NCBI GenBank assembly: GCA_963775575.1
Contig: CAVZJG010000003.1
Span: forward strand, 186,001 to 250,000
Source of the DNA: Roseiarcus sp963775575
Lineage (GTDB): Bacteria > Pseudomonadota > Alphaproteobacteria > Rhizobiales > Beijerinckiaceae
Direction of reading: 5' to 3'
DNA length: 64,000 nt
This document shows positions 16,629 through 25,932 of this stretch, piece after piece (position 1 is the stretch's first letter; every line of letters starts with the position of its first letter). The position numbers were made by a program, and so were the translations under genes. The notes under the pieces were generated by a model, which made no database searches, was not told where the DNA came from, and was given only the letters and a program-made list of their open reading frames with translations.

Positions 16629-17627
16629 CTAAGCCCAGTCCCGTAAGGCATTTGCGGCATCCACAAATTTTCCCCTTGGCCTATCTCTTTTATCGGCAGG
16701 AATGATAAGCACAGGGCGCAAATTCTCGCGAAATTTAGCGAGCCCGCCCGCCCGATCATCGTCCTTAAGTTTTTTCACGAGCTTCTCGTTGATGGCAACC
16801 TTCCCTGTGGCATCAAAAGCCACTAACCCACGATCGTAGGCGCGATGATGGAGCGCACACAGCGCGACGCCGTTGGAGGTTTCGTCGGTGCTGTCTCCGT
16901 GAGCAACTGGAAGGATGTGCGCTCCATCCACGAGGCGCAGCTGCGTCCCGCACATTGCGCATTGGTGCGCATATGCGGACAGGACTCGGCGGTTAAAATC
17001 TAGGGCGCGCAAGGCTCGCTTGGTCGACACAATAGCAATTTTACGTGGCGGCGCGACACCACTATCAATTTCAGAATCCGCGACTTCATCTGGATCTTCG
17101 CTGATCTTAGCAAGTATTTCGGCTTCTGCTGGGACCCTTCCACTATCGTGAAGGGGCTCAAGATATTGGATGTAAGTTCCCATAAAATCAGGCCTTACTG
17201 CAATGGCCGTTTCGCCATTCTGGTTTACGTACGGCGCAAACCCCGTGGCAAGCGCTTGTCTCAATGCCCCTTCGGAAACTTGCATCGAAGGGGACGAGCT
17301 GACTGCGCCTACATGCTGCCGAAAATCCCAACCAGCAAAGACGCCCACGTCCTCCCACCACCCGAGAATGAGATTTCGCGCGTCGGTCTCTCGCGAAAAC
17401 TCTGTGACTCCAGTGATTTGGATTCGATATTCGTCTTTTGCGCGGCTCTTACCCCCATGCGTGATGTTCCAAATGAACGCGCGAACAGTATAGCGCTCTC
17501 CGTCGCGCGTTATTGAATACCGCGATGGATGTTTATCCTTTGACAAATAGAGTAGATTCCAGCCGCCGACCCGAACCGCATCTTCGAAACGGCCTAAAAG
17601 GTCCGACTTTCTGCGCAGTATCGCCAT
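16629..17627 (-). CDS. HNH restriction endonuclease of the R-M pair
   Basis: A 332-residue protein with an N-terminal region of unknown fold (about residues 1-180) and a C-terminal HNH nuclease domain: CAMCGTQLRLVDGAHILPVA followed by SNGVALCALHHRAYDRGL, with the zinc cysteines and catalytic histidine in place (about 225-275). It begins 7 bases after the stop of an M.PvuII-like methylase, so the two are one operon and it is the likely cognate restriction enzyme. Both genes are clearly richer in A+T than their surroundings, which suggests horizontal transfer. That it cuts CAGCTG is an inference from its partner. Confidence 0.85.
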   Translation of the reverse strand: MAILRRKSDLLGRFEDAVRVGGWNLLYLSKDKHPSRYSITRDGERYTVRAFIWNITHGGKSRAKDEYRIQITGVTEFSRETDARNLILGWWEDVGVFAGWDFRQHVGAVSSSPSMQVSEGALRQALATGFAPYVNQNGETAIAVRPDFMGTYIQYLEPLHDSGRVPAEAEILAKISEDPDEVADSEIDSGVAPPRKIAIVSTKRALRALDFNRRVLSAYAHQCAMCGTQLRLVDGAHILPVAHGDSTDETSNGVALCALHHRAYDRGLVAFDATGKVAINEKLVKKLKDDDRAGGLAKFRENLRPVLIIPADKRDRPRGKFVDAANALRDWA

Positions 17628-17634
17628 GAACTAC

Positions 17635-18750
17635 CTAAATGTCGGCTAGGTTAGCGAAGAGCGGATATCGTGTGGTTGACTGCTCATTGGGTTCGTCGAC
17701 CACCTTTACTTTTGCCACCTGCCTTGCCGCAGGCGTCATAGCTTGCGGTCGCCTCTTACCCCCGTCCCTCGCAAGTGGAATTGGATCGGAGCCGTTCCAC
17801 AAGAGGCCAGGTCGGGGAACTCTGTAATAACCATCATCGTCCTTGGATGTTATGCGCCCATTGGCCGGATTTGAGAATCGGCCAAGCGCCCCCTCCAAAT
17901 ACTGGTAAACGAGTTCAACACAGGCCCACTTGCGGTTTAGCCGCTCCGCAACTTCACCAGTCACACAACTCCCGCCGAAGGGATCAAATACGAAATCACC
18001 TGGATCCGTAAGCATCCGGATGAAATATTCCGGCAGCTCGCTGGGAAATCGAGCAGGGTGAGTCTTAATACCCTTCTGTTGGCAATAGCGCATGTACGCA
18101 CTATTGCTCTCGGTGTTCGGGATCGCGATGAGGTTCGGCGGGATTGCGGCCCCGTTGTTAATCGAAAACTTCTCGCTGATGTCGTGCCCCGACGGGCGCA
18201 ACTTTGCCTTATAACCGTTTGAAAGTAAATTCTCCATGCTGGGGCTGTACGGTTGCAGCACACGTCTATTGCTAGCGCGCGGCCATTCGGTTTTAGATAA
18301 CCACCATACCGTGTTAATCGCATCCTTGACACGAATCCGCCGGATATTCACCCACTCAGCTGGCGTTGGCAATTTTGAGGGGTTCCACCAGTAAAATTCT
18401 TGGGCGAGATGGAAGCCAAATTCTTCGCATAGCATTATCAAAATCTTGAAGTGATATAGGCTCCGAACCGGCGCGCCGGGCTTCCACGCGCCACCCAGAT
18501 CGATAACAAGACTTCCGCTGTCCTTGAGGACGCGGTGGAATAGTTTAGCAAAAGCGCGAAACCATTCAAGATATTCCTCTTGCTGCTCGTTTCCGTACTC
18601 TTTCTTACGAGTCAAAGCGAACGGGGGGCTAGTCATTATAAGATTGACACTCGCAGGCTCCATGGCCTTCATTACATCAAGGCTGTCGGCGTGGTGGATG
18701 CAGCCGAGTTTGGTCCTATGAAAAGCTGATAGAGATTTAGCGTCTTTCAT
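17635..18750 (-). CDS. DNA (cytosine-N4) methyltransferase, M.PvuII-like
   Basis: A 371-residue β-class methyltransferase. The catalytic motif TSPPF stands at residues 40-44 and the SAM-binding motif FDPFGGS at 255-261, i.e. in the β order. SPPF is the form seen in N4-cytosine enzymes. Long stretches (LCEEFGFHLAQEFYWWNPSK, PTPAEWVN.RRIRVKDAIN, NGYKAKLRPSGH) match what I recall of M.PvuII, so CAGCTG is the predicted target. It heads an operon with the HNH nuclease. No controller (C) protein gene is present, unlike the classical PvuII system. A promoter lies at 18806-18834. Confidence 0.9.
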   Translation of the reverse strand: MKDAKSLSAFHRTKLGCIHHADSLDVMKAMEPASVNLIMTSPPFALTRKKEYGNEQQEEYLEWFRAFAKLFHRVLKDSGSLVIDLGGAWKPGAPVRSLYHFKILIMLCEEFGFHLAQEFYWWNPSKLPTPAEWVNIRRIRVKDAINTVWWLSKTEWPRASNRRVLQPYSPSMENLLSNGYKAKLRPSGHDISEKFSINNGAAIPPNLIAIPNTESNSAYMRYCQQKGIKTHPARFPSELPEYFIRMLTDPGDFVFDPFGGSCVTGEVAERLNRKWACVELVYQYLEGALGRFSNPANGRITSKDDDGYYRVPRPGLLWNGSDPIPLARDGGKRRPQAMTPAARQVAKVKVVDEPNEQSTTRYPLFANLADI

Positions 18751-18805
18751 GATTCTCGACCCCAGCCTGCTTTAATCGAAACTTCCGGCAAAAACGCCGA
18801 TACAC

Positions 18806-18834
18806 ATGCTAGAACAAATGAGGAACAAAAGCAA
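18806..18834 (-). promoter_or_regulatory. Promoter of the methylase-nuclease operon
   Basis: On the minus strand, TTGCTT (18834-18829), 17 bases, then TAGCAT (18811-18806), about 55 bases before the methylase ATG. Good spacing in an AT-rich intergenic region. Confidence 0.5.
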
Positions 18835-18864
18835 GCGGCGCGGACCGCATTCAAGGTTACGCGC

Positions 18865-21800
18865 TCACGAACACCCCGTCGTCCCCCCGCACGTCTCGCA
18901 TTTCAAGCACGTCCCGTTCCTCACCATGGTGAAGTTGCCGCATTCGGGGCAGGCTTCGCCGACGTAGCCTTTGATGCGCGCCTCGACGCGCCGGTCGGCG
19001 GCGGGCGAGGCGGCGAGGCCGGCGACGAGCGCGGATGAGCCCGCGGGTTCGCCTCTCAACGCGGTCGCCCCGGCGGAGGCGTAGCCTTGCGCGCCCGGGC
19101 CGCCGACGCCGCCGATGGGGCGCGCTTCCCCGCCCGCGCCGCCGCCGCGCACCAGCATCAACTTGTCGGTCTTGGAGCGCACCAGGCCCCTCGACACCAC
19201 CGAGCTCGTCGCTTGTCCGCCGCCGCCGCCCGGCGCCTTGTCCTGGGCGACGCCGCCGCCGAGCACCGTATTGCCGATCTCGCCGGGCGCGACGTGGGCG
19301 AGGTCGTTGCGGCCGAGATAGGAGATCGCCAGTTCGCGGAAGACGTAGTCGAGGATCGAGGTGGCGTTCTTGATCGCGTCGTTGCCCTGCACCAGGCCGG
19401 CGGGCTCGAAGCGGGTGAAGGTGAATGCCTCGACGTATTCCTCCAGCGGCACGCCGTATTGCAGGCCGAGCGAGATCGCGATGGCGAAATTGTTCATCAA
19501 GGAGCGGAAGGCGGCGCCCTCCTTGTGCATGTCGATGAAGATTTCCCCCAAGCGGCCGTCCTCGTATTCGCCGGTGTGCAGATAGACCTTGTGGCCGCCG
19601 ACGGTCGCCTTCTGGATGTAGCCCTTGCGACGGTCGGGCAGCCTTTCGCGCTCGCGCATCCGCTCGACCACGCGCTCGACGAGGCGCTCGGCCACCGCCG
19701 CGGCGCGCGCCGGCGCGCTTTGCGCGATCAGCGTCTCGACCGCCTCGCTGTCGTCGTCGTCGTGCTCGATCAACTGCGCGTTGAGCGGCTGCGACAGTTT
19801 CGAGCCGTCGCGGTAGAGCGCGTTGGCCTTCAGCCCGAGCCGCCAGGACAGCATGTAGGCGTCCTTGCAGTCCTCGACACTGGCGTCGTTGGGCATGTTG
19901 ATGGTCTTGGAGATCGCGCCGGAAATGAACGGCTGCGCCGCCGCCATCATGCGGATATGGCTCTCCACCGAGAGACAGCGCTGGCCGGTGCGCCCGCACG
20001 GGCTGGCGCAGTCGAAGACGGAATAATGTTCCGCTTTCAGATGCGGCGCGCCCTCCAGCGTCATCGCGCCGCAGATATGAACGTTGGCGGCCTCGATCTC
20101 TTGCTTGGAGAAGCCGAGATGGGCGAGCAGGTCGAAGCCCGGCTCGTCCAGCTTCTCGGCCGGGATCTTCAGCGCGCCGGTGAGGAAATCGGCGCCGAGC
20201 GTCCACTTGTTGAAGACGAAGCGGATGTCGAAGGCCGCGGCGAGCGCGCTCTCCGCCTTGGCGAGCGCCGCGTCGGTGAAGCCCTTGGCGCGCAACGACG
20301 CGGCGTTGACGCCCGGCGCCTGGCCGAGCGAAGCGCGCCCAACCGCGTAGGCGACGATTTCGGCGATATGCGCCTCGCCGTAGCCGAGCGCGCGCAACGC
20401 CTCGGGCACGGCGCGGTTGATGATCTTGAAATAGCCGCCGCCGGCGAGCTTCTTGAACTTGACCAGCGCGAAGTCGGGCTCGATGCCGGTGGTGTCGCAA
20501 TCCATCACCAGGCCGATGGTGCCGGTCGGCGCGATGACCGAGACCTGGGCGTTGCGGTAGCCGTGCTTGCCCCCCAGCGCCAGCGCGTCGCGCCAGGCGC
20601 CGCGCGCCGCCGCGGAAAGATCGCTCCAGGCGGCGCCCGCCTTGTTCAGCGAGACGTGGTCGAGCGGGGTCGGGGCGATCGACAACTGTTCGTAGCCGCC
20701 GGCCTCGCCGTCGGCGGCGCGCTTGTGGTTGCGGATGACGCGCAGCATCGCCGCGGCGTTGGCCTTGTGGCCGGCGAACGGGCCGAGCTTGGCGGCGATC
20801 TCCGCCGAAGTCGCGTAGGCGCGCCCGGTCAGGATCGCCGACAGCGCGCCGCCGATCGCGCGCGCCTCGTCGCTGTCGTAGGCGATGCCGCACGACATCA
20901 ACAGGCCGCCGATGTTGGCGTAGCCCAAGCCCAGCGTGCGGTAGTCGTAGGACAGGCGCGCGATTTCCTTCGACGGGAACTGCGCCATCGCCACCGAGAT
21001 CTCCAGCGTCAGCGTCCACAGCCGGACCGCGTGCTGGTAGGAGGCGACGTCGAAACGCCGCTTCTCGAGGTCATAAAACGGCGCGAGGTTCAGCGACGCC
21101 AGATTGCAGGCGGTGTCGTCGAGGAACATGTATTCCGAGCACGGATTGGAGGCGCGGATCGGCCCCGATTCCGGGCAGGTGTGCCAGTCGTTGATGGTGG
21201 TGTGGAATTGCAGGCCGGGGTCGGCCGAGGCCCAGGCGGCGTAGCCGATTCTTTCCCACAGCTCCCTCGCCTTCACCGTCTTGTGGACCTTGCCGTCGAG
21301 CCGGCGGGTCAGGTTCCAATCCCCGTCGGCCTCGACCGCGTGCAGAAAGGCGTCGGGAACGCGCACGGAATTGTTGGAGTTCTGCCCGGCGACGGTGAGA
21401 TAGGCCTCCGATTCCCAGTCGGTGTCGTAAGTGTCGAATTCGAGGTTTGTATAGCCCTGGCGCGCGAACTGGATGACGCGCTTGATCATGCCGTCGGGCA
21501 CTTCGTCGCGCCGCGCCAGCTTCACTTCGCGCTTGAGCGCCGGGTTCTTCTCCACCGCGAAGCAATCGTCGCCCTGGCCCTGGCAGTTGACGCAGGCCTT
21601 GAGGATCGCCTTGAGATGGCGCTTGACGATCTTGGAGCCGGCCACCAGCGCGGCGACCTTCTGCTCCTCCTTCACCTTCCAGTCGATGTAGGCTTCGATG
21701 TCGGGGTGGTCGACGTCGACCACCACCATCTTGGCCGCCCGGCGCGTGGTGCCGCCCGACTTGATGGCGCCGGCGGCGCGATCGCCGATCTTGAGGAACG

Positions 21801-22566
21801 ACATCAGGCCGCTGGAGCGCCCGCCGCCCGAAAGCTTCTCGTTCTCGCCGCGCAGCCTGGAGAAATTCGACCCCGTCCCCGAGCCGTACTTGAACAGGCG
21901 CGCCTCGCGCACCCACAGGTCCATGATGCCGCCTTCGTTGACGAGATCGTCGGCGACCGACTGAATGAAGCAGGCGTGCGGCTGCGGATGTTCGTAGGCG
22001 GACTTCGACCGGGTCAGCTTTCCCGTTTGGAAGTCGACGTAGTAATGGCCCTGCCCCGGCCCGTCGACGCCGTAGGCCCAATGCAGGCCGGTGTTGAACC
22101 ATTGCGGCGAATTGGGCGCCGCCATCTGGCGCGCCAGCATGAAGCGCGTCTCGTCGAAATAGGCGCGCGCGTCTTCCTCGCCGTCGAAATAGCCGCCCTT
22201 CCAGCCCCAGTAGGCCCAGGCGCCGGCGAGCCGATCGAACACCTGGCGCGCCGAAGTCTCCGAGACGAAGCGCTCGCCCTTGGGCAGCCCCTCCAGCGCC
22301 GCTTCGTCGGCAACCGAGCGCCACAGGAACGAGGGGACGCCGTTCTCCTCGACGCGCTTCAAGCGCGCGGGGACGCCGGCCTTGCGGAAGTACTTCTGCG
22401 CCAGCACGTCGGCGGCGACCTGGCTCCAGCCCGCCGGAACCTCGATCGAATTGAGCGAAAACACCACCGAACCGTCGGGGTTGCGAATTTCGCTCTTCGT
22501 CGTCTCGAACGCGATCGCGGCGTAAGGCGATTGCGAACTCCGGGTGTAGCGCCGCTCGATATGCAT
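18865..22566 (-). CDS. nrdJ: Adenosylcobalamin-dependent (class II) ribonucleotide reductase
   Basis: Reduces ribonucleotides to deoxyribonucleotides with a thiyl radical generated from coenzyme B12. The 1233-residue product shows NSPQWFNTGLHW (about residue 145), the active-site region NPCSEYMFLDDTACNLAS, the finger-loop and C-terminal barrel regions, and a cysteine-rich C-terminus (CPECG, CLKCETCGG) that resembles a zinc ribbon and probably shuttles reducing equivalents. The ATG at 22566 matches the family N-terminus; an ATG three codons upstream is also possible. A strong promoter lies 240 bases upstream. No accessory R2 subunit is needed. Confidence 0.97.
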   Translation of the reverse strand: MHIERRYTRSSQSPYAAIAFETTKSEIRNPDGSVVFSLNSIEVPAGWSQVAADVLAQKYFRKAGVPARLKRVEENGVPSFLWRSVADEAALEGLPKGERFVSETSARQVFDRLAGAWAYWGWKGGYFDGEEDARAYFDETRFMLARQMAAPNSPQWFNTGLHWAYGVDGPGQGHYYVDFQTGKLTRSKSAYEHPQPHACFIQSVADDLVNEGGIMDLWVREARLFKYGSGTGSNFSRLRGENEKLSGGGRSSGLMSFLKIGDRAAGAIKSGGTTRRAAKMVVVDVDHPDIEAYIDWKVKEEQKVAALVAGSKIVKRHLKAILKACVNCQGQGDDCFAVEKNPALKREVKLARRDEVPDGMIKRVIQFARQGYTNLEFDTYDTDWESEAYLTVAGQNSNNSVRVPDAFLHAVEADGDWNLTRRLDGKVHKTVKARELWERIGYAAWASADPGLQFHTTINDWHTCPESGPIRASNPCSEYMFLDDTACNLASLNLAPFYDLEKRRFDVASYQHAVRLWTLTLEISVAMAQFPSKEIARLSYDYRTLGLGYANIGGLLMSCGIAYDSDEARAIGGALSAILTGRAYATSAEIAAKLGPFAGHKANAAAMLRVIRNHKRAADGEAGGYEQLSIAPTPLDHVSLNKAGAAWSDLSAAARGAWRDALALGGKHGYRNAQVSVIAPTGTIGLVMDCDTTGIEPDFALVKFKKLAGGGYFKIINRAVPEALRALGYGEAHIAEIVAYAVGRASLGQAPGVNAASLRAKGFTDAALAKAESALAAAFDIRFVFNKWTLGADFLTGALKIPAEKLDEPGFDLLAHLGFSKQEIEAANVHICGAMTLEGAPHLKAEHYSVFDCASPCGRTGQRCLSVESHIRMMAAAQPFISGAISKTINMPNDASVEDCKDAYMLSWRLGLKANALYRDGSKLSQPLNAQLIEHDDDDSEAVETLIAQSAPARAAAVAERLVERVVERMRERERLPDRRKGYIQKATVGGHKVYLHTGEYEDGRLGEIFIDMHKEGAAFRSLMNNFAIAISLGLQYGVPLEEYVEAFTFTRFEPAGLVQGNDAIKNATSILDYVFRELAISYLGRNDLAHVAPGEIGNTVLGGGVAQDKAPGGGGGQATSSVVSRGLVRSKTDKLMLVRGGGAGGEARPIGGVGGPGAQGYASAGATALRGEPAGSSALVAGLAASPAADRRVEARIKGYVGEACPECGNFTMVRNGTCLKCETCGGTTGCS

Positions 22567-22804
22567 GGGTCCCATTCCCGAACTACGGCGGACGCGAATC
22601 CGCCCTCGACCGCTAAAGACGGCCCCCCTATGGCGACTTCGCGCTTGCGAACCCGCGCCAAGCCTGTCGAGCGCCCCGGCCGACCGCGCCGCCGGCGCCT
22701 CGCCCCCCACTCCAAGACGTTCCCGAACACGCCCCAAACGCCAGCGCCGACCGTCGATCGACGCCTCCCGGGGCCACAAATCGGAGCGCGCCCACAAAGG
22801 CGCG

Positions 22805-22834
22805 ATTATACCGACTTTATCACCCCGGCGTCAA
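22805..22834 (-). promoter_or_regulatory. Strong sigma-70-type promoter of nrdJ
   Basis: On the minus strand, TTGACG (22834-22829), an 18-base spacer, and a perfect TATAAT (22810-22805). Transcripts would carry a GC-rich leader of roughly 230 bases. The gap 22567-23069 holds no gene and no recognisable cobalamin riboswitch. An imperfect palindrome around ACATATGGTG lies just upstream of the -35. Confidence 0.65.
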
Positions 22835-23069
22835 CCGATTGTGCCCAGGTCCACGCCTGAGCACAACATATGGTGGGCAAAAAGGTTTAACATCGCGTTA
22901 ACGGCACCGGCTGACGGACAGCATCCGCCGAGTCGGCGCGCTCCGGCAAGCGGAATATTTTTCCGTCCCCCGCTCTTGCCCGGCGCTGGACAGGCGCCCC
23001 TTGCCTCGCCATAGTCCGCCGCGCTCGGGCGCGCGCAGCGCCAAGATCCTTCCCCGGCGGCCGTAAACG

Positions 23070-23480
23070 ATGAAGCTGTTCTTGCTCAGATTGTTCACCT
23101 GGTGGAACGGGGCGACGCTCAACACGCTCTGGCACACGCGCCGTCACGGCGAGCTGGTCGGCCGCGACGAATTCGGCAACCGCCATTACCGCACGCGCGG
23201 CGGCGCGATTGATCCGGGCCTCGGCTTCGAGCGGCGCTGGGTCATCTACAACGGCGTTTCCGAAGCCTCGACGACGCCGCCGGGCTGGAACGGCTGGCTG
23301 CATCACACCGTCGACGTCCCCCCCAGCGAGGAGACCTACCGGGCGCGCGACTGGGAGCGCCCGCACATCGGCAATCCCACCGGCACGCCTGCGGCGATTC
23401 GCCCCAAGGGGTCGACGCTGCGGCGCGGCGCGCGCCAGGCTTCCAGCGGCGATTATCGGGCGTGGACGCCGGAAGGCTGA
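23070..23480 (+). CDS. NDUFA12-family complex I accessory subunit
   Basis: A 136-residue homologue of the mitochondrial complex I subunit NDUFA12 (B17.2), found in alphaproteobacteria as a peripheral subunit of NADH:ubiquinone oxidoreductase. Family features: FTWWNGATLNTLWHTRRHGE near the start, VGRDEFGNRHYR, RRWVIYNG (about residue 55), and WNGWLHHT followed by PPSEETY. The C-terminal part is basic and low in complexity. It is followed closely by the DUF2155 gene, a frequent alphaproteobacterial pairing. Confidence 0.93.
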   Translation: MKLFLLRLFTWWNGATLNTLWHTRRHGELVGRDEFGNRHYRTRGGAIDPGLGFERRWVIYNGVSEASTTPPGWNGWLHHTVDVPPSEETYRARDWERPHIGNPTGTPAAIRPKGSTLRRGARQASSGDYRAWTPEG

Positions 23481-23573
23481 AGCCGCCGCCTTCATTTCGC
23501 CCTGCTTTGTGGTCACGGGGGAGCCGATCCAATGGAGCGCGCGGGATTCCATGCGGCGGCCCCGAATCCGACG

Positions 23574-24263
23574 ATGAACGGACGCAACTGGCTGATCGCC
23601 GCCCTCGCGTGCGCGGGGCTCCTCGTCGCCGCCGGCTCCGCCTCGGCCGACAAGATCAAGCATCCGACCGCGGTCTTCGCCGGGCTCGACAAGATCACCG
23701 GCCGGATCATCGCCTTCGAAGCGGCGATCGACGAGACGGTGCAGTTCGGATCGCTGCAGATCACGCCGCGGGTGTGCTACTCGCGCCCGCCGACCGAAGC
23801 GCCGCAGACCGACGTCTTCGCCGAAGTCGACGAAGTCGCGGAGAACAAGACCCTTCGCCGCATCTTCACCGGCTGGATGTTCGCCGACAGCCCGGGGATG
23901 CACGGCGTCGAGCATGCCGTCTACGACATCTGGCTGACCGACTGTAAGGGCGGCACGCAGATCATCCACGAGACGCCCGAAGTCGTCGACGCGCCCTCGC
24001 CCGAGCCGCCCGACGCGGACCTGGCCGCTGCGCCGCCCGACGCCAAGGCCGCCGCGGCGGCGGCGGCCAAGAAGCGCAAGCCCAAGCCCGGCCCGGCCGT
24101 CATCGAAGCCAGCCCGCTCGGCATCGGCGGCGCGGCGAGCCCCGCCCCCGCGCCTGCCCCGTCGCCCACGCCGTCCGCTGCGCCCGCCCCGCGCAATCCG
24201 CCCGCCCGCCGCTACTTCCCCACCGACGCTCCCCCAATTCCGCCCGCGAACATCCCGCCGTAG
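23574..24263 (+). CDS. Secreted DUF2155 protein
   Basis: A 229-residue exported protein. An N-terminal signal peptide (WLIAALACAGLLVAAG, cleavage after ASA at about residue 23) precedes the DUF2155 domain at about 30-125, with FAGLDKITGRI, CYSRPPTEAP, FTGWMFADSPG and VEHAVYDIWLTDC. The rest is a Pro/Ala-rich tail, probably unstructured. The ATG at 23574 was preferred over the one at 23532 because it starts the signal peptide directly. Function unknown. Confidence 0.88.
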   Translation: MNGRNWLIAALACAGLLVAAGSASADKIKHPTAVFAGLDKITGRIIAFEAAIDETVQFGSLQITPRVCYSRPPTEAPQTDVFAEVDEVAENKTLRRIFTGWMFADSPGMHGVEHAVYDIWLTDCKGGTQIIHETPEVVDAPSPEPPDADLAAAPPDAKAAAAAAAKKRKPKPGPAVIEASPLGIGGAASPAPAPAPSPTPSAAPAPRNPPARRYFPTDAPPIPPANIPP

Positions 24264-24294
24264 CGGGTCGGCGCTGCGGTCGGCCGAGGCCCCG

Positions 24295-25536
24295 TCACCT
24301 CCGCTTGCCGGCGCGGCGCGGATCGGCCGCCATTTCCTCGGCGTCGCGCGCCTCGCCCGCCGCCGCGCCGGCCTGCCGGGGCGCCGGCCGGCGCATCGCG
24401 AGCGCGACCGCCAACCACACCAACGTCAGCGCGACGGCGAAAGCGAGGACGCCGGCCGCGCCGCCCGCCGCCAGCATCGCGCCGCCGCCGGCGCCGCCGG
24501 CGAAAATGCCGAAGAACTGCGCGGTCGAATAGACGCCGGTCGCCGCGCCCTTGGCGTCGGCGGGAGCGAACTTGGTGACCAGCGACGGCAGCATCGCCTC
24601 CATGACGTTGAAGGCGGTGAAGAACGCCGTCAGCGCGACCGTCGTCGCGAGCGCGCCGGCGCCGAGCGTCGCAAGCGCGATGAGGCTTGCCGCAATCGTC
24701 GCGATGGCGGCGATGAACCCCTCTTTCATCCGTCCGCGCGTTTCGGCGACGATGATCGCGGGGACCATCAGCGCCATCGCGGCGACCATCACCGGCAGAT
24801 AGAATTTCCATTGACTGGCGTTGTCGAGCCCGAGCGCCTGCGAAAGGACGGCGGGGATGACCAGGAAGCTGGCGGTGAGGACGGCGTGCAGCGTGAAGAT
24901 GGCGAAATCGAGCCGCAGCAATTCGCCGTCGCGCAGCACCTGCAAGAAGCTCGACGAGGCGGTCCCGCGCGACGCGATTCGAGCGGGCGTCGGGACGAGA
25001 CCGAACGTGACGGCGACGCCCGCGACGGCGAGCCCGGCGGTGAACCAGAAGATTCCCGAGAGGCCCACCGCGGCGGCGAGCGGCGGACCGACCAGAACCG
25101 CCACGCCGAAGGACATGCCGATGGTGATCCCGATCACCGCCATCGCGCGCGTGCGCACCTCATCGCGGGTCAGGTCGGCGACCATCGCCAGGATCGACGA
25201 GCCGACCGCTCCGGCGCCCTGCAGCACGCGCCCCAGCAGCACGCCCTCGATCGAGGTCGCGAGCGCCGCGACGACGCTGCCGAAAGCAAACAGCATCAGC
25301 CCGGCCGCAATCACCCGCTTGCGTCCGAAGCGATCGGAGAGAAGCCCGAGCGGGATTTGCAGCAGCCCTTGAGTCAGTCCATAGGCGCCAAGCGCCAAGC
25401 CGATCATTTGCGGGCTCGCGCCGGGAAGCGCCCGCGCATAATGGGCGAAAATGGGATAGATCATGAACAGGCCGAGCAGCCGCGTGGCGAACACGCCCGC
25501 CAAGCAGATCGTGGCGCGAAGCTCGGCAGCGTTCAT
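24295..25536 (-). CDS. MFS efflux transporter
   Basis: A 413-residue major facilitator with about 12 hydrophobic segments. Loop 2-3 carries the drug/H+ antiporter signature LLSDRFGRKRVI (about residue 65), and helix 5 contains a G-rich stretch around GMSFGVAVLVGPPLAAAVG. Overall it resembles YajR-type exporters but lacks the extra C-terminal domain. The ATG at 25536 is the first compatible with the family; upstream frame is arginine-rich noise. It is convergent with the DUF2155 gene. Substrate unknown. Confidence 0.9.
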   Translation of the reverse strand: MNAAELRATICLAGVFATRLLGLFMIYPIFAHYARALPGASPQMIGLALGAYGLTQGLLQIPLGLLSDRFGRKRVIAAGLMLFAFGSVVAALATSIEGVLLGRVLQGAGAVGSSILAMVADLTRDEVRTRAMAVIGITIGMSFGVAVLVGPPLAAAVGLSGIFWFTAGLAVAGVAVTFGLVPTPARIASRGTASSSFLQVLRDGELLRLDFAIFTLHAVLTASFLVIPAVLSQALGLDNASQWKFYLPVMVAAMALMVPAIIVAETRGRMKEGFIAAIATIAASLIALATLGAGALATTVALTAFFTAFNVMEAMLPSLVTKFAPADAKGAATGVYSTAQFFGIFAGGAGGGAMLAAGGAAGVLAFAVALTLVWLAVALAMRRPAPRQAGAAAGEARDAEEMAADPRRAGKRR

Positions 25537-25932
25537 GACGGGCTCCGCTCGTCGCGCTCGGGAACGCTCGACCGGCGGCGACGAGCGTCGAACGAGGCGC
25601 ACCCCCATAGCAAGATCGCGGCGCGCCTCCTAGAGCCTGCGGCGCTTTGCGCCGAGCGGGCGGGCGGGCGCGGAAATCCTCTGCGTCGAGACGGACGCCG
25701 CCGCCTTACAGCTGCTTGGGAACTTCCAGTCCGCGCAGCGCCGCCGGGCGGGCGGGCGCGCCCCGCTGCTGCGCATCGCTTGCGCCCACTTGCGCGCGTA
25801 CGAGGCGCGGCGCGCGCGCGAGCTGGCCGCAGGCCCGCAAGCCGCGCCCTAGGCGCGGCCCCGCGGCCGGTCGCCCGGATTTCGTCGGCGCGGCTTGACC
25901 ATCTCCGTCGCGACGCGCTAAGAGGAACATAG
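25537..25932. other. Intergenic region, nothing recognised
   Basis: About 395 GC-rich bases between the divergent MFS and DUF2019/DUF1963 genes. Short open frames here are arginine-rich and look like noise. A weak TTGACC-N17-CTAAGA pair near 25895-25925 could serve the plus-strand gene. Confidence 0.4.

Noticed and set aside
22567..22800. Cobalamin riboswitch before nrdJ
   Set aside because: No B12-box-like sequence or conserved core was found when reading the minus strand.
19087..22860. A 1257-codon plus-strand open frame opposite nrdJ
   Set aside because: It mirrors the conserved nrdJ gene on the other strand and is a typical high-GC antisense shadow with no recognisable domain.
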